Assembly (NCBI GenBank): GCA_010909725.1 | Contig: JAACMV010000024.1 | Coordinates: 992,001-1,056,000, forward strand | Reading direction: 5' to 3' | Source: Picochlorum sp. 'celeri' | Lineage: Eukaryota; Chlorophyta; Trebouxiophyceae | DNA length: 64,000 nt | Shown: piece after piece, positions 17,490 through 27,612 of the stretch | Numbering within the stretch: position 1 is the first letter of the stretch | Layout: the number at the start of each line of letters is the position of its first letter | Program-made: the position numbers and the translations under genes | Notes under the pieces: model-generated | What the model was told of the DNA's origin: nothing | Database searches by the model: none | What the model saw: the letters and a program-made list of their open reading frames with translations, nothing else

Positions 17490-20300
17490 ATGGCGACGAG
17501 TGCAGATGGGTTTGGGATTTCCCTGGCCTTTTATTTCGGATTTATGCTTATTTGCTTTGCCTTGTTCTCGTATTGGAGAAGGGTGACATGGACGGAGAAG
17601 TTTTATGCGAAAAAGGCCTTCTTTCCGCCCCTTGGATACCGGGCTCCTCCCATTATTCCTCGAACCAAGAGGATTTGGGCGGGCATGGTTGCTCGAATGA
17701 GTGAAGGGCAGGTGTTGGCCTCTGGGGGCATGGATGCTCTCATGTATCTGAAGACGATGCGATTCAGCATGGAGGTGTTTGCGTTGGTGACCTTTTTCGT
17801 GTCTGCTGTGATCTTGCCAATCAATCTTACGTCTGATAATGTGGATTATCTGACACAGAATCCATACGATCCAGCGAAAATATCGGAATATATTCGCTTT
17901 TATCTTCCGGATCTGAATGGTACAGCGGCGACTGATGCGGAGGAAGCGGATGAGGAGGCAGTGGATGTGATTGAGGCTCCAGAGATTTACAACAAGTCTA
18001 TTCCTCCTGCACCACCAGGGCTGATCTGGTGGGAGAGGCTACCAAATATTCCACCGCTGCCTCCTGTGACGGTGTTGGGTCCAGAGTATGAGAATTATAC
18101 GTGGATTTATGACGAGAATTACAAAGTTGTCAAGTATGACTTGACAGACTTGGATAAGACAACAATGACAAATGTGCCGACACAGAGTGACAAGCTCTAT
18201 GCTCATGCGATTATGACTTGGTTCTTGACTATACTTGTGCTTTGGAGGTTACGAGTATATTGCCAAAAGGCATTGAATTTGAGGATCAAGCACTTCCAGG
18301 ATTGTCCACGCGGGGCAGAGACGCACTCTATTCTTTGCACAGATATTCCTGGAGTTGTATCTCAGCCGCCGTCCGAGGATGGAGCTGCGCCGAAAGAATC
18401 ATGGTTTCAGAAATTTATATACAAGCGTATGAATGCGAAACATGGTAAGAGAAAGGAAAGCACTCCTGCCACTGTGGAGCCCTTGTTAGACTCTGTGGTG
18501 GACAAGGATATCGATGTGGTTCTGCCAGATAGATGGGAGGAGGCTGTCACGAAGATGGGAGCTTCTGGGAAGTCAGCAGAATGGTTGGTGAAAGAAGAGT
18601 TCCAAGATTTATACAAGGACGACTTTGAATCATGTCACCTTGTGTATGATACCACAGAGTTGTCAGCCCTGGTGGGGCAGTATGAAAAGGCAAAAGCCAA
18701 GGCATATCACGCGGTTGATGTCAATGTATCGCAGCATATGAATGCAAAGAAAAAAGTCAAGCCACAGAAAGTGCTGGTGACTGGACCCACAATGGGCAAA
18801 TGCGGTATGGAAAAGTATGGGAAAAAGCCCAAAAAGGTGGATGCTTTTGAATTTTACATCGACAGGCTGGAATACCTTCGGTCTGAGATCTTGAAAGAGC
18901 AGGTGGAAGCGAAGAAAAAAGAGTATCCTGCAGCCTTTGTGTCTTTCAAGACGAGAAGAACTCAGGTGATTGCATCCCAAGTGATGATGAGTGAGGACTT
19001 GAGTACCTGGGTTACCAAACCTGCTCCACAGCCTGCAGAGATTATCTGGAATAATTTGCGCATGAGATCATCAGAACGACAGATTCGACACAAGATGTAC
19101 ATTATCTTCTTTTGGTTGCTCATGGCATTCTATATGATACCAGTGGCCGCTGTACAGGTGCTCATCAGTACAAACTCCTTGGTGGGCTGGATGCAATCTA
19201 TTCCCATTGCAAGCTCATTGCTTACTGGTATTCTTCCTGGACTAGCATTGAGAATCTTTTTGATCTTGCTGCCAAAAATATTGACAAGCATGCTGAAAAT
19301 GGCTGGAGTGATTGCAGGCTCTCAGCTGGACTTGGGATTGGTATCATACATGTACATATTCCAGTTTGTGACTGTGTTTATCGGAAGTTTCATCAGTGGT
19401 ATTTTTGCAAACCAATTTGAGCAACTTATTGATGATCCAGGATCAATTGTTCAAATTTTTGGAACAGCAGCACCACAGGTTGGAATCTTCTTCATGACGT
19501 ACATTTTGGTTCAAGCATGCTTTGAGATCCCGTTGGATATCTTTGACGTCGTCGGACTCATCATCTTCAAACTTAAACTCGCAATTGCTGCAACAGATAA
19601 TGCAAAGGAGCGCCTCATGAAATCCAAGGAAGCTTTCAACTATGGCAAAATCATTCCAGATGATTCAATTGTGTTTTTACTTGGCCTTTCATTTTCAATT
19701 GCATGCCCCTTGATTGCTCCCATCGCGTTGATATATTTTGCAACTCGGTACTTGGTGAACAAGTATAATTTGGTCTACAGAAGCGAAGAAAATTATCAGT
19801 CAGGAGGGCAGAGCTGGTTGAGGGTACATGATCAGTACATTGCATGCTTGGTCTCGTTTCAGATACTCATGATATTCATTCTTGCCATCAAGGAAATGAT
19901 TGGCCCTCCAATCATTGTGCTCCCCCTTCCTTTTATTACTCTGGGAATTGGAGCTGGGAACAAGGCCAGGTACACCAGACCAATGGCCTCCCTGTCTCTT
20001 TTGCTTGCTGAAGACAGAGACAGACAGGAACAAGGCAAGGCTGCATCCCTGGAAGATGCCCCCGAGAACGCATACCTGAGCCCATTGTTTACATTTGACG
20101 AAGATGACCACACTGAGGTGATGAACCAGTGCCGCGTATTGAGAGATGCACATGCAGCAGGAGACTTTGCACCCCTGTCAGAGCTGGCAAACCCATCCTT
20201 GGAGCCATTAACCCAGGCCGAACAGGCACCAGAAGAGCGATTCCATGATATTGAGACGTCAGAAAACGCATCAGATGCGCATATTCCTCAAAAGAATTGA
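17490..20300 (+). CDS. OSCA/CSC1/TMEM63-type osmosensitive calcium-permeable channel
   Basis: 936 aa, single exon, from ATG 17490. An N-terminal membrane segment (residues 8-27, GISLAFYFGFMLICFALFSY) is followed by another near 90-115, a third after an acidic extracellular loop (about 240-260, HAIMTWFLTILVLWRLRVYC), then a long cytosolic domain (about 265-520; RSN1/PHM7-type, with 'AAFVSFKTRRTQVIASQ') and a C-terminal block of helices (about 530-830; 'IMIFFWLLMAFYMIPVAAVQ'-like region, 'LPGLALRIFLILLPKI', 'FMTYILVQACFEIPLDIFD'). This is the DUF221 family, mechanically gated cation channels or scramblases activated by osmotic stress. The C-terminal tail (850-936) is acidic and variable. TGTAA at 20336-20340. 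Confidence 0.92.
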   Translation: MATSADGFGISLAFYFGFMLICFALFSYWRRVTWTEKFYAKKAFFPPLGYRAPPIIPRTKRIWAGMVARMSEGQVLASGGMDALMYLKTMRFSMEVFALVTFFVSAVILPINLTSDNVDYLTQNPYDPAKISEYIRFYLPDLNGTAATDAEEADEEAVDVIEAPEIYNKSIPPAPPGLIWWERLPNIPPLPPVTVLGPEYENYTWIYDENYKVVKYDLTDLDKTTMTNVPTQSDKLYAHAIMTWFLTILVLWRLRVYCQKALNLRIKHFQDCPRGAETHSILCTDIPGVVSQPPSEDGAAPKESWFQKFIYKRMNAKHGKRKESTPATVEPLLDSVVDKDIDVVLPDRWEEAVTKMGASGKSAEWLVKEEFQDLYKDDFESCHLVYDTTELSALVGQYEKAKAKAYHAVDVNVSQHMNAKKKVKPQKVLVTGPTMGKCGMEKYGKKPKKVDAFEFYIDRLEYLRSEILKEQVEAKKKEYPAAFVSFKTRRTQVIASQVMMSEDLSTWVTKPAPQPAEIIWNNLRMRSSERQIRHKMYIIFFWLLMAFYMIPVAAVQVLISTNSLVGWMQSIPIASSLLTGILPGLALRIFLILLPKILTSMLKMAGVIAGSQLDLGLVSYMYIFQFVTVFIGSFISGIFANQFEQLIDDPGSIVQIFGTAAPQVGIFFMTYILVQACFEIPLDIFDVVGLIIFKLKLAIAATDNAKERLMKSKEAFNYGKIIPDDSIVFLLGLSFSIACPLIAPIALIYFATRYLVNKYNLVYRSEENYQSGGQSWLRVHDQYIACLVSFQILMIFILAIKEMIGPPIIVLPLPFITLGIGAGNKARYTRPMASLSLLLAEDRDRQEQGKAASLEDAPENAYLSPLFTFDEDDHTEVMNQCRVLRDAHAAGDFAPLSELANPSLEPLTQAEQAPEERFHDIETSENASDAHIPQKN

Positions 20301-20494
20301 TGATCATACCACATGAACATGTAGAGAGAGAACACTGTAACCCATCTTTTTTTTCTTGGCACCATCAAATGCCTGCAAGAGGCAGAAGGCGCCTACAGAG
20401 CCGTGCATTGCCTACATGGCGAACATATGGAGCGCCATTCTGTTTTTAAATACAAAATTGTAGTACTGGAGCAGTGTATGAAAAGGAATAGATC

Positions 20495-21985
20495 ATGTTC
20501 ACGTGTTTGCAGCTCAAGTGGGCGCCATGCGCTTCCTCAAAAAAACACCGTGGCTTTGTTCCTTCAGTGAATATTTCAAAGAAACCCATCCAGATTGTCA
20601 ACAGCACCCCATCAAAAGACATAGATACACAGCAGTATAGAAATAAGAGGCGCAATAACAATAGAGACCTTGCAAAGCAGGCAGACATTCCAATTGCTCG
20701 AGTTGGTCCAGGACCAACCTCAGATTTCTTCAGTGCGGCATCATGGAAGGAATTGGGTGCACATGAAGATATGATACATGCACTTGAAGCTATTGGAATC
20801 AAAAGACCGTCTCATATACAGGCAGAGTCGTTCGCAGCCTTGGAGTCGGATGCCATGCATGTCCTTTTGGCTGATCATGCTGGGAGCGGGAAAACTCTCT
20901 CATATCTTGTTCCTCTTCTTCAACAATTAAAAGTGGAGGAGAAAGCAAAGGGCGGTCCGGTTGGAAGGCCAGGGCAGCCACGTATTGTGGTTATTGTGCC
21001 TACTGCCGAGTTGTGTACCCAAGTGCTCAGGGTGTGCAGGGCCCTGTCTCGGACATTGAAGTTCCGGAGTGGAATTTTTACGGGTGGTCATCCCATGCGC
21101 ACGCAAAAGAAAACCCTTGAGAATGGTGTTGATATCGTTGTTGGCACGCCAGGGCGGCTGTTGGAATTGCAGGCCAGTGGCAGCCTGGATGTATCACAGT
21201 GCAGCCATGTGGTGTGTGACGAGGCAGATGTATTGTTGGGTCCAGCGTCTTCGTTTGCAGAGCAGGTTCTTCCATTAAAAGACAGCTGTCCGGAGACGAC
21301 GAAGTTTGTCCTCGTGACTGCAACTGTGCCGTCTGATATTTATACTGATATAGAAGTGATGTTTCCTGGGATTGTGTCAGCATTGGGTCCCGGCCTTCAT
21401 CGTACTGCACCGGGGTGCATGGAGCAAATCGTGGACTGTAGTGGAGGAGATGAGATTTCTGAAGAGTCTGGTATTTTGAGGAAGAGTGCAGCAATGTTGG
21501 CGTCTCTTCAGGAACAGAAGCGTGATAGGACAATAGTGTTTTGCAACAAGATTGAGACATGTAGGAAAGTGGAGAATTTTCTCAACCGCTCGTTGATTGA
21601 AGATGACATAGAAGTTCTGCCATACCATGCTGCAATTTCTCCAGTGAATAGGGATAAAAATTTATCGAGATTTCTGCAGGTTCCTGGAAGAGATGATGGA
21701 TCCCGAGGGCAATCAAAGCGGCTTGTACTTGTTTGCACTGATCGGGCATCGCGAGGGGTGGACTCGGCATATGTTGAGCATGTGATACTTTTTGACTTTC
21801 CTCGAGAGCCCTCTGAGTATGTTAGGCGGGTTGGTAGAACAGCACGAGGTGCTGGAGGTGAAGGTGTTGTGACTGTGTTGGTTCTCGGACGTCAGGTTAA
21901 ATTGGCACAGCATGTTTCCAGCAGGAATCAAAAGGGTCTACCAGTGCATGCCATTCCCTCTGTGATTCCAATTCCAAGGACATGA
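20495..21985 (+). CDS. DEAD-box RNA helicase, RH50-like, probably plastid
   Basis: 496 aa from ATG 20495. The N-terminus (1-50) is basic and acid-poor, consistent with organelle targeting. Helicase motifs in order: Q-motif region 'IGIKRPSHIQAESFAAL', motif I 'DHAGSGKT' (about 129-136), Ia 'VPTAELCTQ', GG, Ib 'VGTPGRLLEL', II 'VVCDEADVLLG', III 'VTATVP', IV 'TIVFCNKIETC', V 'LVCTDRASRGVD' and VI 'YVRRVGRTARGAGGEG'. The usual HRxGRxxR of motif VI is RRVGRTAR, as in plant RH50, a chloroplast protein involved in 23S-4.5S rRNA maturation and stress signalling. The target RNA is inferred only. Converges with the DUF3082 gene, 26 bp between stops. Confidence 0.9.
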   Translation: MFTCLQLKWAPCASSKKHRGFVPSVNISKKPIQIVNSTPSKDIDTQQYRNKRRNNNRDLAKQADIPIARVGPGPTSDFFSAASWKELGAHEDMIHALEAIGIKRPSHIQAESFAALESDAMHVLLADHAGSGKTLSYLVPLLQQLKVEEKAKGGPVGRPGQPRIVVIVPTAELCTQVLRVCRALSRTLKFRSGIFTGGHPMRTQKKTLENGVDIVVGTPGRLLELQASGSLDVSQCSHVVCDEADVLLGPASSFAEQVLPLKDSCPETTKFVLVTATVPSDIYTDIEVMFPGIVSALGPGLHRTAPGCMEQIVDCSGGDEISEESGILRKSAAMLASLQEQKRDRTIVFCNKIETCRKVENFLNRSLIEDDIEVLPYHAAISPVNRDKNLSRFLQVPGRDDGSRGQSKRLVLVCTDRASRGVDSAYVEHVILFDFPREPSEYVRRVGRTARGAGGEGVVTVLVLGRQVKLAQHVSSRNQKGLPVHAIPSVIPIPRT

Positions 21986-22011
21986 TTTCATTTGTTACCG
22001 TACTGTGGATA

Positions 22012-23054
22012 TTATTTCTTTTTGTATTTGACATCTCTCGCTCCCATATTTTCTGCCTCTTTGAATGCTCTCTTGATCGATCCCAGATCATCTGTAAGTT
22101 TCACTCTTGGTAAAACTTCCTTCTTCTCTCTGGGCTGATCCAATCCGCGGTCCACCCCTTCTGGGTCCACCACGAGTTGAATCGCAAGAGCAGCCAATCC
22201 AGTTGCATTTGCTCCAAATATGAATGTGATAAGGTAGACAAGACCTCGAACGACAGATTGGATCACTAGGGTTATGTTGCGCGCGGTATATTGGGAGGGG
22301 ACATCTTGGTGAGCAAAATAGTCATCCACCACACGTGAGAGCAGGAAAAAGCCATAGCAGAATGCTCCAGCCTGAGCCACACCTCTGCAATAAGGAGAAA
22401 AATAATACGTGCGTGTGAGACATGAAAAGACGATATTATTGACTTTGAAAAAACCTACATGAGACATTGGACGATGCTGACATCTTTCGGCCCATCCTCC
22501 TCCTCTGTCACAGTAGCCGCATCCAAAGCTGCAAGCTGATCCTCTTCCTCTTCTTCAGAGTCGCTCGCCTTGCTTGAAGACAATGGTACAGTTGTGGCTC
22601 GCTCAGCTCGCTTCCTGAATAATCTATAGAAGTAAAATATCACGAGGAGAATATATCCCCCTCCAGCTATGTTTTTCAGCGTATCAGATCCTTGCTGAGG
22701 ACTGTACATTGCTTCGGCACTCAAACCGGGAGGACAGATACTCACATAGAACAAACTTGTATACAGAAGTACTTCTGAGATGTAGCCAGATGATTTGTTG
22801 AGCCGGAGCAGGGCTGCCCAGGGTGTATTGTCGTTCTCAAGCCAGTGAGTGCTACAAGTTAAGGGCTTGGATTCTTCAGAATTATTGGGGCCCGTGCACC
22901 CACTCCTACATACCACTTTACGAGGCCATTTACATCTATGTATACTATGAGGTGCTATATATACGTTTGTATCTCGATTATGTCTCACGCAAACGCCCTG
23001 ACGCTGCGTCGCTGGCAAGTACGAGTGCCACAGCGACACTTCACGCAGTGACAT
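22012..23054 (-). CDS. DUF3082 family plastid membrane protein
   Basis: Two exons: 22459-23054 (ATG at 23054) and 22012-22384, joined by a 74-nt phase-2 GT-AG intron (CTCAT/GTAGGT, TTGCAG/A); 322 aa. The first about 70 residues are Arg/Ser/His-rich, fitting a transit peptide. An acidic linker (SDSEEEEEDQ) lies in the middle. The conserved part spans the intron: 'SIVQCLIGVAQAGAFCYGFF', 'ARNITLVIQSVVRGLVYLIT', 'FIFGANATGLAALAIQLVV', with three predicted membrane helices; it ends in a Lys-rich tail. DUF3082 proteins occur in plants, algae and cyanobacteria-derived genomes; function unknown, chloroplast membrane expected. Confidence 0.78.
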
Positions 23055-23540
23055 GGTATTGATAATCCCCTCGATTAGGTATCAAATCAAGACTTTATAC
23101 AAAAAAATTGACAATGTGCTACCAGACGAGCCCAAATAAGAATCGAGCATGTAATTTTGCGCCTGAGCGCATCTTCTCTGGGATGCAACATGACCGTCTG
23201 CAATGGCCTGATTCAAATTGCGATCAAAGCCTCTCATCACCCGGTCTGGGCCATTAAATTATATTTGAAGCATTTGAATGTTCGATTTATCGCAATAGAT
23301 CAGGAAATGCATACAAGCGTTTGAGTTCATAGTTCTATTTCTCCTGCGCATGCTGAGATTTTTGTACTCTTTTACAGTCTCTGAACATAGAAACGACCGA
23401 GTACATCCAAGATACTATCAAATATATATTCTGGGATTTTTCGCTTGATCAGAGTCAAGTCCCTGAGCAAGTCGCTGGGACTGCCTGTAGAGAGACGGCC
23501 TGCAAGTCTTCAGCTCAGTTGTCTTCGTATTCCCTTCATC
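23055..23540. promoter_or_regulatory. Divergent intergenic region, DUF3082 / tRNase Z
   Basis: 486 bp between divergent starts. The frame of tRNase Z is open upstream to 23445 but begins with TTG, so it is treated as 5' UTR. Nothing else recognised. Confidence 0.35.
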
Positions 23541-26005
23541 ATGGGTAAACGACCAGATGATGAAAAGGCCAACACCTCCTGTCATATTCAGGTGCTTGGA
23601 GTTGGCTCTGATACGGGATGCACGGTGCCTTCTGTGCTGCTGTTTTTTGACAGGAAGAGGTACCTGTTCAATGTTGGGGAGGGGTTTCAAAGGTTTTGTG
23701 TTGAGCACAAGGTCAAGTTGACCAAGGTTACCTCGGTGTTGTCAACTAGATCGACAACACATACGCTCGGAGGTCTACCCGGAATGCTTCTGACCATGAA
23801 GGATATTACTGCTGGTGGATTGCTTGCTGGTCAAGTGGGATTTGATGTTCATGGTCCAACGGGTATGATGACAGCAGCGAATGCATTCAAAACGTTCGTG
23901 AGCTTCAAGGATATGGGACTCAAGGTGAAGGAATTTGGATCAAAGGAAAAAGTGGGGCTCTCACAGATATGCGATCCAGTCATTCAGAATGAGTCTGTGA
24001 CCATCACGCCAGTTGTTGTCCAGCCATCTGCTGATGCGTCCAAAGAGCCTGAGGCCAAAAAGGCCAAAATGGAGAATGGAGATGCATCTAGCACGCATCA
24101 CAACGGTCCAGTATCGTGCTACGTCTGTCAGCTGTCGGATATACCAGGAAAATTCCTCCCTCAGAAGGCAGCGTCATTAGGAGTTCCACGTGGCCCATTG
24201 TATGGCAAACTGCAAAAGGGAGAATCGGTTGAGGGGGCAAATGGGAAAACAGTACACCCTTCTGATGTGATGGAGCCCAGCACTGCTGGACCAGTTGCAA
24301 TTGTTGTCGATTGTCCCACAGAACATTACATCGAAGGGCTTGCTGACTCTTCACGCGGGCTTGCGTCGTACTCTAAAGATACCAGAGGTGTGTGGTTTTT
24401 TCTAGTTTTTTTTCAAGAATATCCTTACTTAGTACCAGATGGAATCCACAGATCAGTTATCCTCAATATATATATTGTATCTTTATTATTGCAGTGGCAG
24501 TCATGGTCCATCTGACCCCAAGGGATGTCCTGAGAAGGCAAGAATATCTGGATTTCATGCAGAGCTTTCCTCAGACAACACAGCACATTCTTGTCGCTGA
24601 ATCCATGGCAAAAGGGATTCCAATCATGAAAAAGAGTGCCATGCTTCACAGCAAACTGCATTTCTTGGACCCAATTGCTTTCCAACCCCTCCATCATTCA
24701 ATAGAAGAGCAATATGATGATCCATTCCCATCAAACACAACTCCTGGAATAAACATGCTCAAATACTGTCTCCGTCCAGTGGCCAAGCAAGGATATATGC
24801 ATGGTACGTTTTCCTATACTCCCCTTTGAGATCTATCTACTAGGCTTTGTGTATTATACTAATAACCATTGCTTTGACAAACCAATGCAGATGAGTGCAC
24901 AACTGCCTTTGAGGAGGAGGACGTCATCAAGGACCTTGTGGTCAGCAAGCCAAAGATTAAAGAACTTGCTGATGCCATCAAATCCTTTGAGCCACCTACT
25001 GCATCAAAAGATATTCCTTCGATAGTAACATCCACACAAGGTGATCATGTGAGTGTTACATTCCTAGGCACCGGTGCAGCAATACCCTCAAAGTATAGAA
25101 ATGTCACTGGCATTCTTTTACAGAATAATGGCGCATCCATTCTCATGGACTGTGGAGAGTCATCCCTCGGACAATTATACAAGAGATTTGGAAAAGAAGG
25201 AACAGAAGAAATATTGAGCTCCTTAAAGTTCATTTGGATATCTCACATTCATGCAGATCATCACATGGGCCTAGCATCAGTCCTGGGTGCACGAAGCAGA
25301 GTTTTACATGAGCAACAAAAGCCAGACGATCCCTTGCTGATTATAGGGCCGAGGCCTCTTCGAAAGTCACTACATTTATATTCATCGCTAGAGCCAATGG
25401 CGTTCACATACGTCGAAGCATCATGCACAGAAGTCGGAGAGAATGGCAAGACCAAAGATGTAGACTCCTCTGTGCTCCAGTCACTCCAAGCAGCCATGGC
25501 ATCCATGGGATTGAAGCGATTGGAATCGGTACGCGTGGAACATTGTGCCCACGCATTTGCACTTGTACTAGAGAGCAACGATTACGATCACGCAGCCAAC
25601 ACGGGATGGAAAATTGTCTTTTCAGGCGACACCAGACCATGCCCACAGCTCGTCACTGCTGCCAAGCACGCCACCCTGTTGATCCATGAAGCAACATTTG
25701 AGGACACCATGAAGGACGAAGCAATAGAAAAGAATCACTGCACAACAGGAGAAGCAATCGCCGCCGGAGAAGAAGCCCAGGCATACACCACCCTGTTGAC
25801 CCACTTTAGCCAGCGGTACCCCAAGATTCCAGTCATTGATGAGACAACATTGCACTCTTCCAATCATGTTGGTGTCGCATTCGACCTCATGACTGTCCGT
25901 CTATCAGACCTTCCTCGAATTCCTCGCATTGTCCCTGCAGTCAAGATGGTTTTTGAAGAAGATTCGAATGGGATGGACCAAGATCATCCTTCAAATCCAT
26001 CCTAA
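23541..26005 (+). CDS. Long-form tRNase Z (ELAC2-like)
   Basis: Three exons, 23541-24387, 24495-24803 and 24891-26005, with GT-AG introns of 107 and 87 nt, both phase 1; 756 aa. The N-terminal half is the catalytically dead metallo-lactamase copy ('HIQVLGVGSDTGCTVPSVLL', 'YLFNVGEGFQRFCVEH', 'TLGGLPGMLLTM') with the exosite arm. The C-terminal half carries the active site: 'VTFLGTGAAIPSKYRNVTGI', the HxHxDH motif in 'ISHIHADHHMGLASVL' (about residue 505), 'VEHCAHAF', 'IVFSGDTRPC', 'LIHEATFEDTM', and 'LLTHFSQRYPKIP'. It cleaves the 3' trailer from pre-tRNAs. A basic patch 'KKAKMENGD' in the middle may be a nuclear signal. TGTAA at 26026-26030. Confidence 0.93.
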
Positions 26006-26268
26006 AAAAAAATCTACTTGCTGAATGTAAAAAATCATCTGCAACTATCGGAGCATCTGATCACACAATAATTTTAATCGTCTTACGCATCTAGTTCGTG
26101 AAATTCGAGGTACGGCAACGTTGCATCGAATGTTCCCCTAAAAAAGAGCATCTCGAGCCATATCGGAATCAGACATCTCGGCAATGTCCGACGATGGGTG
26201 ATAAACCCCTCTGATAATGCGATTACATTCATTAATATATACTATTCTGCAGTTTTCCAGCGACAAAA

Positions 26269-27066
26269 ATGATGGCTCAGCGAATCACAGCGAAAACGCA
26301 AACCTGTGGCCTAGAGTGCCGAGCACTGCAAAGAAAACAGTCACGTGCCCACCACCGCATTGTCTGTACAGCAGCATCACGCAACGATGAGTCTACTCCA
26401 TCCATGGGTCAGAAGGCATTTGCGGCTGCAGCTGCCACTCTCATCGCTGCGACACCCTTGTCTGCAGTGGCAAACGAATTTGATCTGTTGGCCAATGGGA
26501 CACCTTCCTCATACATTGTGGACGATGCATCCGTTCTGAATAGAGCGACACGGGGATCTCTCGGGGATGAGCTAAAGAAACTTGAGGAGAAAACAGGATA
26601 TCGCTTGGAAATCGCGACAGTGCGCAAGCTTGAATTTGAGAGTGATGCTTTTGCATTTGGTGACAAGCTCGTGTCCAAATGGTTCCCAGGGCAGAACAAC
26701 AGGGGTCTCCTTCTTGTGGTGACATCTGCCAAGGATGGAGCATTGACTGGAGATAAAGAATTCATGAATGCTATTGGGGATGATTTGATCGACAGTGTTG
26801 TGGGCGAGAATGTGTCGATTCTGACAGAAGAGGAAAAGTACAATGAAGCAGTGACATCATCGGTGCAGCGAGTGGTTGCTAAACTCACGGGAGAAAAAGA
26901 CCCAGGAGCACCAGTCAGAGTTGAAAAGGTGAGAAAGAGAACATACAAGACCAAGAAGGAAACTGAGGCCAAGAAAGATGCAACATCAACCATTGTACTT
27001 ACTCTTTTGTTAATTTCCTTTGTGGTGCCCATGCTTCAGTACTTTGGATACACCAACCAGGACTGA
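26269..27066 (+). CDS. Thylakoid lumen TPM-domain protein, TLP18.3-like
   Basis: 265 aa from ATG 26269. The leader is bipartite: a stromal transit region (1-45, rich in Arg/Ser/His) then a hydrophobic lumenal signal (QKAFAAAAATLIAATPLSA) ending 'AVA' before Asn-Glu-Phe, a good thylakoid processing site. The TPM domain (about 80-200) has 'YIVDDASVLNRATRGSLGDE', 'LKKLEEKTGYRLEIATV', 'WFPGQNNRGLLLVVTSAKDG', and 'NVSILTEEEKYNEAVTSSVQ'. A C-terminal membrane anchor follows (TSTIVLTLLLISFVVPMLQY). TLP18.3 is an acid phosphatase of the PSII repair cycle that helps D1 turnover and PSII dimerisation. Intronless. TGTAA at 27132-27136. Confidence 0.92.
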   Translation: MMAQRITAKTQTCGLECRALQRKQSRAHHRIVCTAASRNDESTPSMGQKAFAAAAATLIAATPLSAVANEFDLLANGTPSSYIVDDASVLNRATRGSLGDELKKLEEKTGYRLEIATVRKLEFESDAFAFGDKLVSKWFPGQNNRGLLLVVTSAKDGALTGDKEFMNAIGDDLIDSVVGENVSILTEEEKYNEAVTSSVQRVVAKLTGEKDPGAPVRVEKVRKRTYKTKKETEAKKDATSTIVLTLLLISFVVPMLQYFGYTNQD

Positions 27067-27612
27067 TTGATTCGATTGATTGATTGATGCATACCATGGA
27101 TATACAGTCTGTCATCCATATTCTGTACAAATGTAAGAAGAAATTACGAGTATCTTGGCGGTTGAGTCAATGTGAGGGCAACGGAGCCCTAATGGCAGGC
27201 CGTTCTGTGCATGAGACATTCACGTGTGATCTCGATCCTCTTGTTCTTCGGCGAGAAGGGCAGAATAATGTGTACAATGTCAATTATGTTTCACCTGAGA
27301 CGACTATTCAAAATATTACGTGCTTACATGAAGAAAAAAAATCGACTCGAGAAGTTTCCCTGCAATTGGTTACGTGAATGGCCCACATGCAAATTGGAGA
27401 TGATTCAAGACGTTCGAACATGAATTGTCGATCTGACGGGGGAAGTTGCGCCAAACTTAAAATGTTGGTTCGGAATGCCAGGTAATTTTGTAGAGAAAGT
27501 TCTATCAATGCGTGTAAGATGTCACAAGCATTTCTTGATGATGGAAGATTGGGTTCCCAAACTGCGACGGTTTGGAATGATGCCTGCTCATGGCACTGCG
27601 ATCATCTGTGCA
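27067..27612. other. Convergent 3' intergenic region, TLP18.3 / CobW GTPase
   Basis: 546 bp between two stop codons. Several 60-97 codon open frames overlap each other in different frames and show no recognisable product. Probably 3' UTRs plus spacer. Confidence 0.3.

Noticed and set aside
26409..27032. 207-codon minus-strand open frame
   Set aside because: Mirror of the TLP18.3 coding sequence, Ser-rich as expected from an antisense frame.
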